Below, piece by piece: positions 27,467-34,715 of a stretch of 64,000 bases of DNA. The DNA lies in assembly GCF_000305785.2 (NCBI RefSeq), contig NC_018868.3:3952270-4016269 (forward strand), in the 5' to 3' direction. Made by a program: the position numbers and the translations under genes. Each line of letters starts with the position of its first letter. Positions within the stretch are counted from its first letter, which is position 1. The notes below the pieces were generated by a model, which worked only from the letters and a program-made list of their open reading frames with translations, was not told the DNA's origin and did no database searches. The stretch is from Simiduia agarivorans SA1 = DSM 21679. GTDB taxonomy: Bacteria > Pseudomonadota > Gammaproteobacteria > Pseudomonadales > Cellvibrionaceae.

Positions 27467-28333
27467 TCAGGTGTTTTTCCACGCACAGAGGCTATCGCCC
27501 ACGGACAGGGTGGCGTTTGCCGGCGCATGCAGTAGGGCGTTTTCGCCGAATGCCGGCGCTTTGGGGTTGGCAGGTTTGTGGTGTTCGCCTTCGCCATAGG
27601 CGGGCATGGCATTGATGGATGCAAGCGTGCGATAGGGCTCCATGTCCGGGTGTTTGATCCCGGTTTCCTGATCCACCGTGGTCATTACGCAACGTTCGCA
27701 GGGATAGCTGAACTTGAGTGCGTAGTGGTTGTGTTGCAGGCCCTGCAGGCGATGTTCGGCAAACGCTTTGATACCACTGATCACCACATTGGGTCGGAAT
27801 CGGTTCATGGGCACCGGTGCCAGGCCTTTTTCAATCAGCGCGCGATTGAGCGCATCGAGACTGGCGCTGTTGGCCACCAGCAGTGGCGCCATGTCTGCAA
27901 ACACCGTGTGGGTGTTTTCGCCCTGGTATTGCGGCTTGGCTTGCGGCCGTTGCGCGGCCAGCCGCACCAGTCGCAGGGCGGGCAGATCGGGCAGCAGGTC
28001 CTGGATAAACGCGGTCACCGGTTGGGTTTCCGCTTTGACCTGTACCTGATCAGACCAGATGGTGGCCGGCTCAATCGGGCTGTCCGGTTCGCTGCGGGCA
28101 ATGCGGATTTCCGCAGCGCCGGCGCTGAGGGTGAGCGCGTCCTGATCCAGCCGGGTGTGCAGTCGGGCCAAGGCCGGCCATTGGCGTTGGGTGACAAAGC
28201 GGTTGTGCTCGTCAATCAGCATCCAGCGCCGGTCGTCTTCCAGTCCCCGGATATCACAACGGCGGGTGTTGAGGGATATACCTTTCAGGCTTTTTACCGG
28301 ATAGATGTATAACTCGCTGATGCTGATTGCCAT
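27467..28333 (-). CDS. MOSC domain protein (YcbX-like, without ferredoxin domain)
   Basis: A 288-residue protein with an N-terminal MOSC beta-barrel (ISELYIYPVKSLKGISLN) and a C-terminal MOSC domain, including RFRPNVVISG and the conserved Cys in YPCERCVMTTVDQETG that binds the molybdenum cofactor. E. coli YcbX, a molybdoenzyme that reduces N-hydroxylated base analogues, has an added C-terminal [2Fe-2S] domain that is missing here. moaB and mobB in the same transcriptional direction fit a Mo-cofactor enzyme. Confidence 0.88.
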   Translation of the reverse strand: MAISISELYIYPVKSLKGISLNTRRCDIRGLEDDRRWMLIDEHNRFVTQRQWPALARLHTRLDQDALTLSAGAAEIRIARSEPDSPIEPATIWSDQVQVKAETQPVTAFIQDLLPDLPALRLVRLAAQRPQAKPQYQGENTHTVFADMAPLLVANSASLDALNRALIEKGLAPVPMNRFRPNVVISGIKAFAEHRLQGLQHNHYALKFSYPCERCVMTTVDQETGIKHPDMEPYRTLASINAMPAYGEGEHHKPANPKAPAFGENALLHAPANATLSVGDSLCAWKNT

Positions 28334-28346
28334 CGCAAATCCTTAT

Positions 28347-28661
28347 TTATTTGGCTTTTTGCCGCGCTTCAAACGCGGCCATCTGTTCGGCCGTAGCAGG
28401 TTGTTGGTGATGCTCTTTCCATTCGCTGTAAGGCATGCCGTACACGCGTTCGCGGGCATCTTCGTAATCCAGCGTCAGTCCCGCGTCTTTGCCGGCGGCC
28501 ACATACCATTTGGCCAGGCAGTTGCGGCAGAAATCCGCCAGGATCATCAGGTCGATATTCTGCACGTCCTTGTTGCTGTCCAGATGCGCGAGCAAGCGGC
28601 GGAAGCTGGCGGCTTCAAGCGCCTGTTGGGTGTCTTCAGGTAAGTCGGCAATACGGGTCAT
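28347..28661 (-). CDS. DUF1244 family protein
   Basis: A 104-residue helical protein with the DUF1244 signature: AASFRRLLAHLDSNKDVQNIDLM, FCRNCLAKWY and VYGMPYSEWK. The CRNC pair may bind a metal. The function is unknown. It lies between the MOSC gene (13 bp) and moaB (2 bp) and appears to belong to the same minus-strand operon. Confidence 0.9.
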   Translation of the reverse strand: MTRIADLPEDTQQALEAASFRRLLAHLDSNKDVQNIDLMILADFCRNCLAKWYVAAGKDAGLTLDYEDARERVYGMPYSEWKEHHQQPATAEQMAAFEARQKAK

Positions 28662-28663
28662 GA

Positions 28664-29182
28664 TCAGTCTCGGGATTTTTGTTGAAGAAGCGCAACAAAG
28701 TTGCAGGGTTTGTGGCGCGCGTCCAGTTGCGGTTCAATCAGGCGCCAACCGGTTTTGCAGGCATTGGTGGAACCGGGCAGACAAAAAATGGCTGTGTAGT
28801 TCGCCAGCCCACCCAGCGCGCGCGATTGCATGGTGGACGTGCCAATCTCTTCATAGGACACCGAGCGGAACAATTCGCCAAAGCCCTCAATGGTTTTGTC
28901 CAAAAGTGGTGTTACAGCTTCCGGGGTCGAGTCGCGGCCGGCAAAGCCGGTGCCGCCGGTGATCAGCACCGCCTGGATATCGGGCTGTGCGATCCAGCCG
29001 GACACTGCGGCGCGGATCTGGTAAATATCGTCTTTCACTATTTCGCGTGCGCCGAGTGTGTGGCCGGCGTGGGTCAGTGCATCCACCAAGGCCTGGCCGG
29101 AGGTATCGGTGTCCAGACTGCGGGTGTCCGACACGGTCAGGATGGCAATATTGAGCGCGACAAAATCATTGGCGTGAGTCAT
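28664..29182 (-). CDS. moaB: Molybdenum cofactor biosynthesis protein MoaB
   Basis: A 172-residue MoaB/MogA-fold protein that adenylylates or otherwise handles molybdopterin before Mo insertion. Motifs ILTVSDTRSLDTDTSG, LITGGTGFAGRDSTPEAV and LPGSTNACKTGWRLI are typical. ATG 29182 lies inside the last codons of mobB (17-bp overlap), so translation is probably coupled; a longer in-frame start upstream would overlap mobB much further and is less likely. Confidence 0.94.
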   Translation of the reverse strand: MTHANDFVALNIAILTVSDTRSLDTDTSGQALVDALTHAGHTLGAREIVKDDIYQIRAAVSGWIAQPDIQAVLITGGTGFAGRDSTPEAVTPLLDKTIEGFGELFRSVSYEEIGTSTMQSRALGGLANYTAIFCLPGSTNACKTGWRLIEPQLDARHKPCNFVALLQQKSRD

Positions 29183-29693
29183 GGGACAGTCCTGTAAAGT
29201 GGGCCACAAAATCGGCAATGGCCTCGCTGTCATCGAGGTCGAGGCGCGGGCCGTGGCAGCCGTATTCGGTGGGGTTTATCTGTTCATCGTCGGTGGCGAT
29301 GGCCACCAGATTGCTGATGTCGTCGGGCAACCGGTCCCGGTTATTGCCGGCGCGGATAACCTGTAATTTGGGGTGCCCGGACAGCTTGAAGCCTTCCACT
29401 ATGACAATGTCCACCGGGTCCAGGTGTGTCAGCAGTTCATCCAGTGTGGGTTCGGGTTGGCCGCGCAATTCGGTCATCAGCGCCCAGCGCTGACTGGAGG
29501 CCAGAAGCACCTGGCCTGCGCCGGCTTCGCGGTGCAGGTAACTGTCGCGTCCGGGTTGATCCACATCGCAGCGGTGGTGTGCGTGTTTGACCGTGGATAC
29601 GGTGAAGCCGCGATCCGCCAGCGTGCGCACCAGTTTCGCTACCAGGGTGGTTTTACCACTGTTTTTCCAGCCGGTTACGCCAAAAACTTTCAT
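29166..29693 (-). CDS. mobB: Molybdopterin-guanine dinucleotide biosynthesis adaptor MobB
   Basis: A 175-residue GTP-binding protein that assists MobA in attaching GMP to the Mo cofactor. Walker A is at the N-terminus (GWKNSGKTTL), followed by VSTVKHAHH and the conserved DIVIVEGFKLSGHPKLQVIR. mobA lies elsewhere in the window (45957-46589). The gene heads a likely operon mobB-moaB-DUF1244-MOSC on the minus strand. Confidence 0.95.
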   Translation of the reverse strand: MKVFGVTGWKNSGKTTLVAKLVRTLADRGFTVSTVKHAHHRCDVDQPGRDSYLHREAGAGQVLLASSQRWALMTELRGQPEPTLDELLTHLDPVDIVIVEGFKLSGHPKLQVIRAGNNRDRLPDDISNLVAIATDDEQINPTEYGCHGPRLDLDDSEAIADFVAHFTGLSHDSRQ

Positions 29694-29729
29694 GCAGGCA
29701 CCTCTCAGAAGGGCGCCAGTTTAGCAGAT

Positions 29730-31139
29730 TCAACGCGGCTCTGTGGCCGGCCACACCACACGGTGAAACTGGTGGCAGGTGGCGCATTGGTCGAGCGGCG
29801 CTGGCGCCTGTTGATTGTGGCACTGGCTGCAATTTTCTTTTACCGGCAGCAGCGAATCCGAACTTTGCGTGGATGTGGCGGCGGCGTGGCAATCGGCGCA
29901 TTGAAGCCGGCCTTCGTGCCGTTTGTGTGAAAAGCGCGCCTTGAATGCCGCCGGCTGATAGCGCCATGGGCTTTGATCCGTGAGGCTGTCGAGGTTGCCG
30001 TCGGCCAGGGTGGCGGTGTGGCACGAGCGACAGGTATTGGCATTGACCACGGCTTGCACCCGCGCGGGGCTTAAGCCCTGTTGGGTGGCAAACACCTGCA
30101 TGGCGGCCAGGTTGCCGTGAGGCCAGTCGATCTGATCGCGCGGATCGCGGGTGTTGTGGCATTGGCTGCAACTGTTGTCAAACCGCACGGGTGCGGGATT
30201 GCCATCTGCCCACTGGTGGCAACTGAGGCAGGTCAGGGGCGCGGCGTCGGCGTCGAGGCCCGGGTCCAGGTGCTGTTGGTGGTTGAAGTTGAATGGCGGG
30301 GCAGGCGCGCGGCTGAATGCCGGGTGTTGACCTTCGAAGCGGGCAAAGGCGGTCAGTGCGTGTTGGCTGCCCGGTGTCAGCACCTGCGCAACCACCGCCA
30401 TATCGTTGTGGCACTGGCTGCAGAGCCGGCTGTCGCCTTCGATCAGGTTGGCGGGTTCGTTGTGTTCCAGGTGGCAAGTGATGCATTGGGGGTGGACGCC
30501 GGTTTTTTCTTTGCTGAAATGCCGTTGCATGTCGTGGCAGGCAAAACAGCTGTGGTTTTCTACCGGGCCGCCAGCCTGGGTGTGGCAGTCGCCGCATTGG
30601 GCCTGCTGGTGCGCCGGGTGCAGCGGGCCGGTGGCGAGCCAGTGTTCAAGTGGGTGTGCCGGTGGCGGGGCTTGTTTGCCCTGTTCGGGCGAGAAGGGTG
30701 TGGTGTCCGGCGCGCCGAATTGAATCAATGACCAGGGCACAATGAACAGCGCGGCGATCAACGCCAGCAGCAATAGCCGGCCAAGGGTTTTATGGGGCCG
30801 GGTGGGTGCGCCCGGTGTGCCGGTATCTGTCCCTGTGCGCCAATAAAAGGTCAGCGCGCCTTGGTCGTTGATGCCATCAAAGCGCAGCTCATGGCCACCA
30901 AATTTCAGGCGGTCACCGGCGTTCAGTCGCACACGCCGCTGCGGGACACCATTCACACTGACCGGGCTGTCGGCGTCCAGCAGGGGCTGCTGGTCGGGCT
31001 CCAGCCAGAGCGTGAAGGTGTGTTTACCCGGTGCCCACAGATGGGCATCCGGTTTGTCGCCCACCACAAGTTGCGCGCAATCCAGCCGCAGGGTATCGGG
31101 AATTGCCTGGGGCTGGTGGATGATCAGAGTGCAGGGCAT
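29730..31139 (-). CDS. FHA-domain, membrane-anchored decaheme cytochrome c
   Basis: A 469-residue protein with an unusual domain order. Residues 1 to about 90 look like a forkhead-associated (FHA) domain (LVVGDKPDAHLWAPG, VSVNGVPQRRVRLNAGDRL). One membrane helix follows at about 130-150 (LGRLLLLALIAALFIVPWS). The remainder is periplasmic and contains ten CxxCH heme c motifs: CGDCH, CFACH, CITCH, CSQCH three times, CLSCH, CRSCH, CADCH and CATCH. ATG at 31139 is chosen because sequence further upstream in frame overlaps the cytochrome b-like gene. It is the last of three genes in a redox operon. Confidence 0.85.
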   Translation of the reverse strand: MPCTLIIHQPQAIPDTLRLDCAQLVVGDKPDAHLWAPGKHTFTLWLEPDQQPLLDADSPVSVNGVPQRRVRLNAGDRLKFGGHELRFDGINDQGALTFYWRTGTDTGTPGAPTRPHKTLGRLLLLALIAALFIVPWSLIQFGAPDTTPFSPEQGKQAPPPAHPLEHWLATGPLHPAHQQAQCGDCHTQAGGPVENHSCFACHDMQRHFSKEKTGVHPQCITCHLEHNEPANLIEGDSRLCSQCHNDMAVVAQVLTPGSQHALTAFARFEGQHPAFSRAPAPPFNFNHQQHLDPGLDADAAPLTCLSCHQWADGNPAPVRFDNSCSQCHNTRDPRDQIDWPHGNLAAMQVFATQQGLSPARVQAVVNANTCRSCHTATLADGNLDSLTDQSPWRYQPAAFKARFSHKRHEGRLQCADCHAAATSTQSSDSLLPVKENCSQCHNQQAPAPLDQCATCHQFHRVVWPATEPR

Positions 31140-31195
31140 CGGGGGTGTTATCGGCTTCAGCTGCGATTCTTGTCCATGAGTGTAGCAGTCGCTCT

Positions 31196-32038
31196 TCAGT
31201 AGATGAGCACCACCACTATGTGTACGATCAGCAACGCAAAAAACGCCATGGACAATTGCAGGTGTACCTTCAGCCAGTGGCCGAGAATAAACTCCACCAC
31301 CAGAGCCTTGCGGTAGGCCTGTAACATCTGGCTGCGCGCCTCGACGCGCACGAGCAGGGCTTTGTCTGCGCGATACTGGTGTAACAGCTGCCCCAATACC
31401 TGCTGGCGGGGATTGGCAACCAAGTGGTAGCTGCCGTCTCTGGCCATTAACAAGTGCGACTTGTCGGCATTGAATATCAGCGCGCGCAGGGATTGCGGTA
31501 TCCAGGTCCGCTGGATAGCCGATACCAGCACGCAACCGATTTCCGAACCGGCAGAGCGTGCGAGCGCCAGCAGTTGTGTGTCGGCCGATCTGATGTCGGC
31601 CAGCAATTTCCGGGCGCCGCCACCCTCGCTCAGGCCGCGCAGTTTTTTGGGTTGGGTCTGATACAAATAGAGACCATAAAAGCCCGAGGCCACGTCCAGC
31701 ACCATCAGTACAAACAGTGCCGCGTGCAAGCCGTTGCCAAGTTGAAAACCGCTGTGCAGCAGTACCAACGGGATCAGCAGCAAACCGAACAGGATGTGCG
31801 CGGCCACCCATTGCTGCTGGCTGCCCAGGCGATTGATCCACCAGCGCCGGCGCGCGCCCAGCATCAGCAGTGCGCACACCACCCCGGCTGCCAATGTGCC
31901 CAGCACATAGCCCAGCCAGGTGTCGCCATTGCGGGGTCCGATGGGGTCGGTCAACAGGTAGGTCAGCGCGCACAGCGCAAGCGCCAACAGTAAACCCTGG
32001 GTGAGTGACAAAGCGCGTCGTTGGTTTGGGCGGATCAT
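31196..32038 (-). CDS. Cytochrome b-like membrane protein of redox operon
   Basis: A 280-residue membrane protein. Five or so hydrophobic segments occur (GLLLALALCALTYLL, LGYVLGTLAAGVVCALLML, VAAHILFGLLLIPLVLLH, ALFVLMVLDVASGFYGLYLY, and the C-terminal FFALLIVHIVVVLIY). Histidines placed in helices (AAHILFG, LLHSGF, GHWLKVH, LIVHIV) could give bis-His heme b, so a cytochrome b561-like or quinone-reactive subunit is likely. ATG at 32038 overlaps the stop of the upstream flavoprotein gene (ATGA). The decaheme gene follows 56 bp later. Confidence 0.78.
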   Translation of the reverse strand: MIRPNQRRALSLTQGLLLALALCALTYLLTDPIGPRNGDTWLGYVLGTLAAGVVCALLMLGARRRWWINRLGSQQQWVAAHILFGLLLIPLVLLHSGFQLGNGLHAALFVLMVLDVASGFYGLYLYQTQPKKLRGLSEGGGARKLLADIRSADTQLLALARSAGSEIGCVLVSAIQRTWIPQSLRALIFNADKSHLLMARDGSYHLVANPRQQVLGQLLHQYRADKALLVRVEARSQMLQAYRKALVVEFILGHWLKVHLQLSMAFFALLIVHIVVVLIY

Positions 32039-34290
32039 GAGAGGTTCACCAGGGCAATTAAATCCTGTGGCGCCATGCGCTGGGCCGCGCCGGTGGGGCA
32101 CGCCTCTACGCAGGCCGGGCCGGTTGATCGGGTTCGGCACAGGTCGCATTTCAACGCCACGGCCGGTGCCTTGGTGCTTGCGGCGAAAGGGTTCATCTTG
32201 TCCAACCACGAGCGGCTGTCGGGCGACGCAATTGTTATCGCGTCAAACGGGCACAGCTGGGCGCAATTGCCACAACCAATACATTGATCACTGATCTGTA
32301 CACTGCCGTCCGGCGCCCGGGTAATGGCATCGGCGGGACAATCCTGCATGCAATAGGCCTGTTGGCAATGGCGGCAGCTGCCCGGTAAATGGGCGTTGGC
32401 GATGACGCCACCCTGGCCGCGATTGACCCGCGATACGCCGTTGTGGGTGGCCGCACAGGCAGTCTCGCAATTGTCGCAACCCACGCACTTGTCTTTGTCG
32501 ATGACCAGCAGGTTATTGGCATTGGTCACCTGTTCGGCGTCAAAAAATTGCACCAGCGGCTTGCTGATACTGGCGCCCCGGTTATGCAGCAGGTCGGCCA
32601 GATGAGTGTCTGGCGCGAGCAGATCTTTCAGTGGCCCGTAGGGCAGCGTCAGCAATTCAGTGCGCGTACTTTCAGCGTGCAATGGCTGCACCCGCTGGCG
32701 GTTTTCAGGGCCGATCATTTGTCCGGGGTTGAGGGTGCGTTTGTGTTCGCCCGCAGTCATCGAGACCTGACCGCTCAGAATAAATGCTACCTGATCGTTG
32801 AGCGGGTACGATTCGCCGCGTGCAAGACTGACGGTATTGGCCGACAGCAACAGCAATTTTGTCAGCCGGCTCGGCAAGGGGTAGTGCAGGCGGGCGGTGA
32901 GATAGCGGCGAAAATACATCAGGGCAGTCTGGCGCCAGAAGCGCGGGTCCTTTGCCCACAAAGGTTCAAGCACGTTGCGCGGAATGGCGATCACGTCGCA
33001 GTTGGTGTCGGCCACCACGTCACAGCTTACCGGCTGACGCGACAGCAGACTGAATTCGCCAAAGATATCGCCCGCTTCCAGATACACGGGTTGTGTCAGC
33101 GCAACCTGCGCCTGACCTTGCTTGAGGATGCAGAGCGATTCGGAAAAATGCCCTTTGTGCAGCAACGTTTGCCCACTCAGGGTCCGCCGCACGTCGATCT
33201 TTTCCATCAGTGTCAGCAATTGCCGGCGGTTCAGTTGTTTGAACAGCGGGTGCTGCGCCAGCCACTGGGCCAATGCGGATGCGTTTTCCCGGCTGCCCAG
33301 CTGGGTCAGCCGTTGGTTCAGGGCTTGAAACACCAAGGGTTCGGCGGGGCGGCCCACAATGTGTTCTACCACGTTGAAACCCTGATTGATGCCGGGTTTG
33401 ATCAGTGGTTCGCCCGCCAGCGCACCGATCACATAAATGCCGGCCCGGTTGGTTTGGTTGTGTTCATCCAGCGCCGGGAATTGGGCGCGCGCGTCGTCAA
33501 AGTGCAGGCCCCACTGTTCCAGTTGTACCCGGGGTGATTGGGTGCCAATCCGTGCCATCAGTTGATCCGTTACCAGGCGGCGTTTTTCGCCCTGATGAGA
33601 GACCAGCAGACGAGTGGTTTTGCCGCGGGGTTCTACCGCCAGCAATTGGGCGTTGGCCAGGTACTGAACCCGGCCTGCCGCCACTGCGGCCTCAAAGCGC
33701 TGCCGGTTGGCGGGTTTGGCGCGGGCAAAATTATCCTTGCGGTTCAGCAGCAGGACGTTGTTGTGTTCGGCCAGTAACAGCGCGTCTTCCAGTGCAGAAT
33801 CGCCGGCGCCCACAATGGCAATGCGCTGATCGCGCCAGCCAGCCGAGGGAACCCGGTATTGCACATCCACCAGATTAGCGCCGGGCGCCGGCAGCGGTGT
33901 GGGGTTCCCCTGAATGCCGTAAGCCAGCACGATGTGCCGGGTTTGGTAGTGCACGCCTTTACTGGTGGTAATCACGTACTGGGGCGCTTCTCCGTCAATG
34001 CTGACCAGCGACTCGTTGCAATGCAGTTGCAGTTGGTGCGCTGCGGCCACCGCTTCCCACTCCGACAGCAGGGTTTCCCGGTGGGCGGCGTCGAACGGCA
34101 GGGGGCTGCGTTTGGTCAGCCGGCTGGGTTCAGACATGATCCACTTGCCGCCGGTGAAACCGCGGATGGTGCCGGCGATGGCGTCTGCCGCCTCCAGTAC
34201 CAAACAGCGCAGGCCGCGCTTGGCAGCTTGCACGGCGGCACTCAGCCCGGCGGGGCCTGCACCAACAATAATCAGGTCTAGCTTCTGCAT
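32035..34290 (-). CDS. FAD/NAD(P) oxidoreductase fused to cNMP domains and four [4Fe-4S] clusters
   Basis: A 751-residue multidomain protein. Residues 1-300 are a thioredoxin-reductase-type flavoprotein: FAD motif VGAGPAGLSAAVQAAKRG and a second Rossmann motif VGAGDSALEDALLLAE for NAD(P)H. No CxxC disulfide motif was seen. Next comes a Crp-type cyclic nucleotide-binding domain (about 345-460; LEAGDIFGEFSLLSRQPV) and a second, degenerate one. The C-terminus has four Cys clusters of DmsB/HycB type: CVGCDNCETAC, CRHCQQAYCMQDC, CIGCGNCAQLC and CDLCRTRSTGPACVEAC. Together with the cytochrome b-like and decaheme genes it suggests an NAD(P)H-to-heme electron route possibly gated by a nucleotide. ATG 34290 is chosen because the FAD motif follows directly. 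Confidence 0.87.
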   Translation of the reverse strand: MQKLDLIIVGAGPAGLSAAVQAAKRGLRCLVLEAADAIAGTIRGFTGGKWIMSEPSRLTKRSPLPFDAAHRETLLSEWEAVAAAHQLQLHCNESLVSIDGEAPQYVITTSKGVHYQTRHIVLAYGIQGNPTPLPAPGANLVDVQYRVPSAGWRDQRIAIVGAGDSALEDALLLAEHNNVLLLNRKDNFARAKPANRQRFEAAVAAGRVQYLANAQLLAVEPRGKTTRLLVSHQGEKRRLVTDQLMARIGTQSPRVQLEQWGLHFDDARAQFPALDEHNQTNRAGIYVIGALAGEPLIKPGINQGFNVVEHIVGRPAEPLVFQALNQRLTQLGSRENASALAQWLAQHPLFKQLNRRQLLTLMEKIDVRRTLSGQTLLHKGHFSESLCILKQGQAQVALTQPVYLEAGDIFGEFSLLSRQPVSCDVVADTNCDVIAIPRNVLEPLWAKDPRFWRQTALMYFRRYLTARLHYPLPSRLTKLLLLSANTVSLARGESYPLNDQVAFILSGQVSMTAGEHKRTLNPGQMIGPENRQRVQPLHAESTRTELLTLPYGPLKDLLAPDTHLADLLHNRGASISKPLVQFFDAEQVTNANNLLVIDKDKCVGCDNCETACAATHNGVSRVNRGQGGVIANAHLPGSCRHCQQAYCMQDCPADAITRAPDGSVQISDQCIGCGNCAQLCPFDAITIASPDSRSWLDKMNPFAASTKAPAVALKCDLCRTRSTGPACVEACPTGAAQRMAPQDLIALVNLS

Positions 34291-34366
34291 CGCATTGCCA
34301 CTCAATTTCAGATGGCGCCAGTGTAGGGATCGGGCGGCCCGGCTTGCATTGGCCTCATGTCGTAAA

Positions 34367-34378
34367 TGGCCTAGGCCA
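34367..34378. promoter_or_regulatory. Perfect palindrome upstream of redox operon
   Basis: TGGCCTAGGCCA is a perfect 12-bp palindrome 77 bp upstream of the redox-operon start codon, in its presumed promoter region. It could be an operator; no known regulator consensus was recognised. Confidence 0.45.
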
Positions 34379-34494
34379 AACGGGGGCCGCCATCCGGCCG
34401 ATTTTCCCGGCGGGTGGCGGTTGCGATACTGGTCTCCATCATGGCAATGGCATCCGCGCGGCGTTTTCTGGCGCGCACATATGGGGAGGTAAAC

Positions 34495-34581
34495 GTGGGT
34501 AAGCGCACGGGCGTATTGATTGAGATTCTGGTCGCGATCTGGTTTGGCTTTCAGGTGTACGCCGCAACGGCGGGCCTCTAG
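34495..34581 (+). CDS. Possible 28-residue single-pass membrane peptide
   Basis: A short frame with a strong ribosome site (GGGGAGGT) four bases before GTG 34495. It encodes a positively charged start (GKRTG) and one hydrophobic helix (VLIEILVAIWFGFQVYAATAG). A hairpin AGCGTGT-6-ACACGCT overlaps its stop. It lies between the divergent redox operon and dnaX. Small membrane peptides of this shape are common but no homologue is recognised, so this is a candidate only. Confidence 0.35.
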   Translation: MGKRTGVLIEILVAIWFGFQVYAATAGL

Positions 34582-34599
34582 CGTGTTAAAGGACACGCT
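34580..34599. other. Hairpin after small ORF
   Basis: AGCGTGT (34580-34586) and ACACGCT (34593-34599) form a 7-bp stem with a six-base loop. No T-run follows, so its role as a terminator is uncertain. Confidence 0.45.
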
Positions 34600-34715
34600 T
34601 GAGTGGTCTGCCGCCCGCGGGCCCTGTCTGTCCGGAACGCCACCTCCCGGACCCCGTGTTTCTCAAAGTGAGCTGAGATATACTGCAACGTTCGTATTAT
34701 CAGGCACTTACACTC

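Noticed and set aside
31140..31973. In-frame upstream extension of the decaheme cytochrome gene
   Set aside because: The extra 278 codons overlap the well-supported cytochrome b-like gene in another frame and lack any domain pattern; ATG 31139 begins the FHA-like domain.
34582..34715. Possible SRP (4.5S) RNA upstream of dnaX, its usual place in many gammaproteobacteria
   Set aside because: The conserved apical sequence with GGAAGGAAGCAGCC is absent on both strands.
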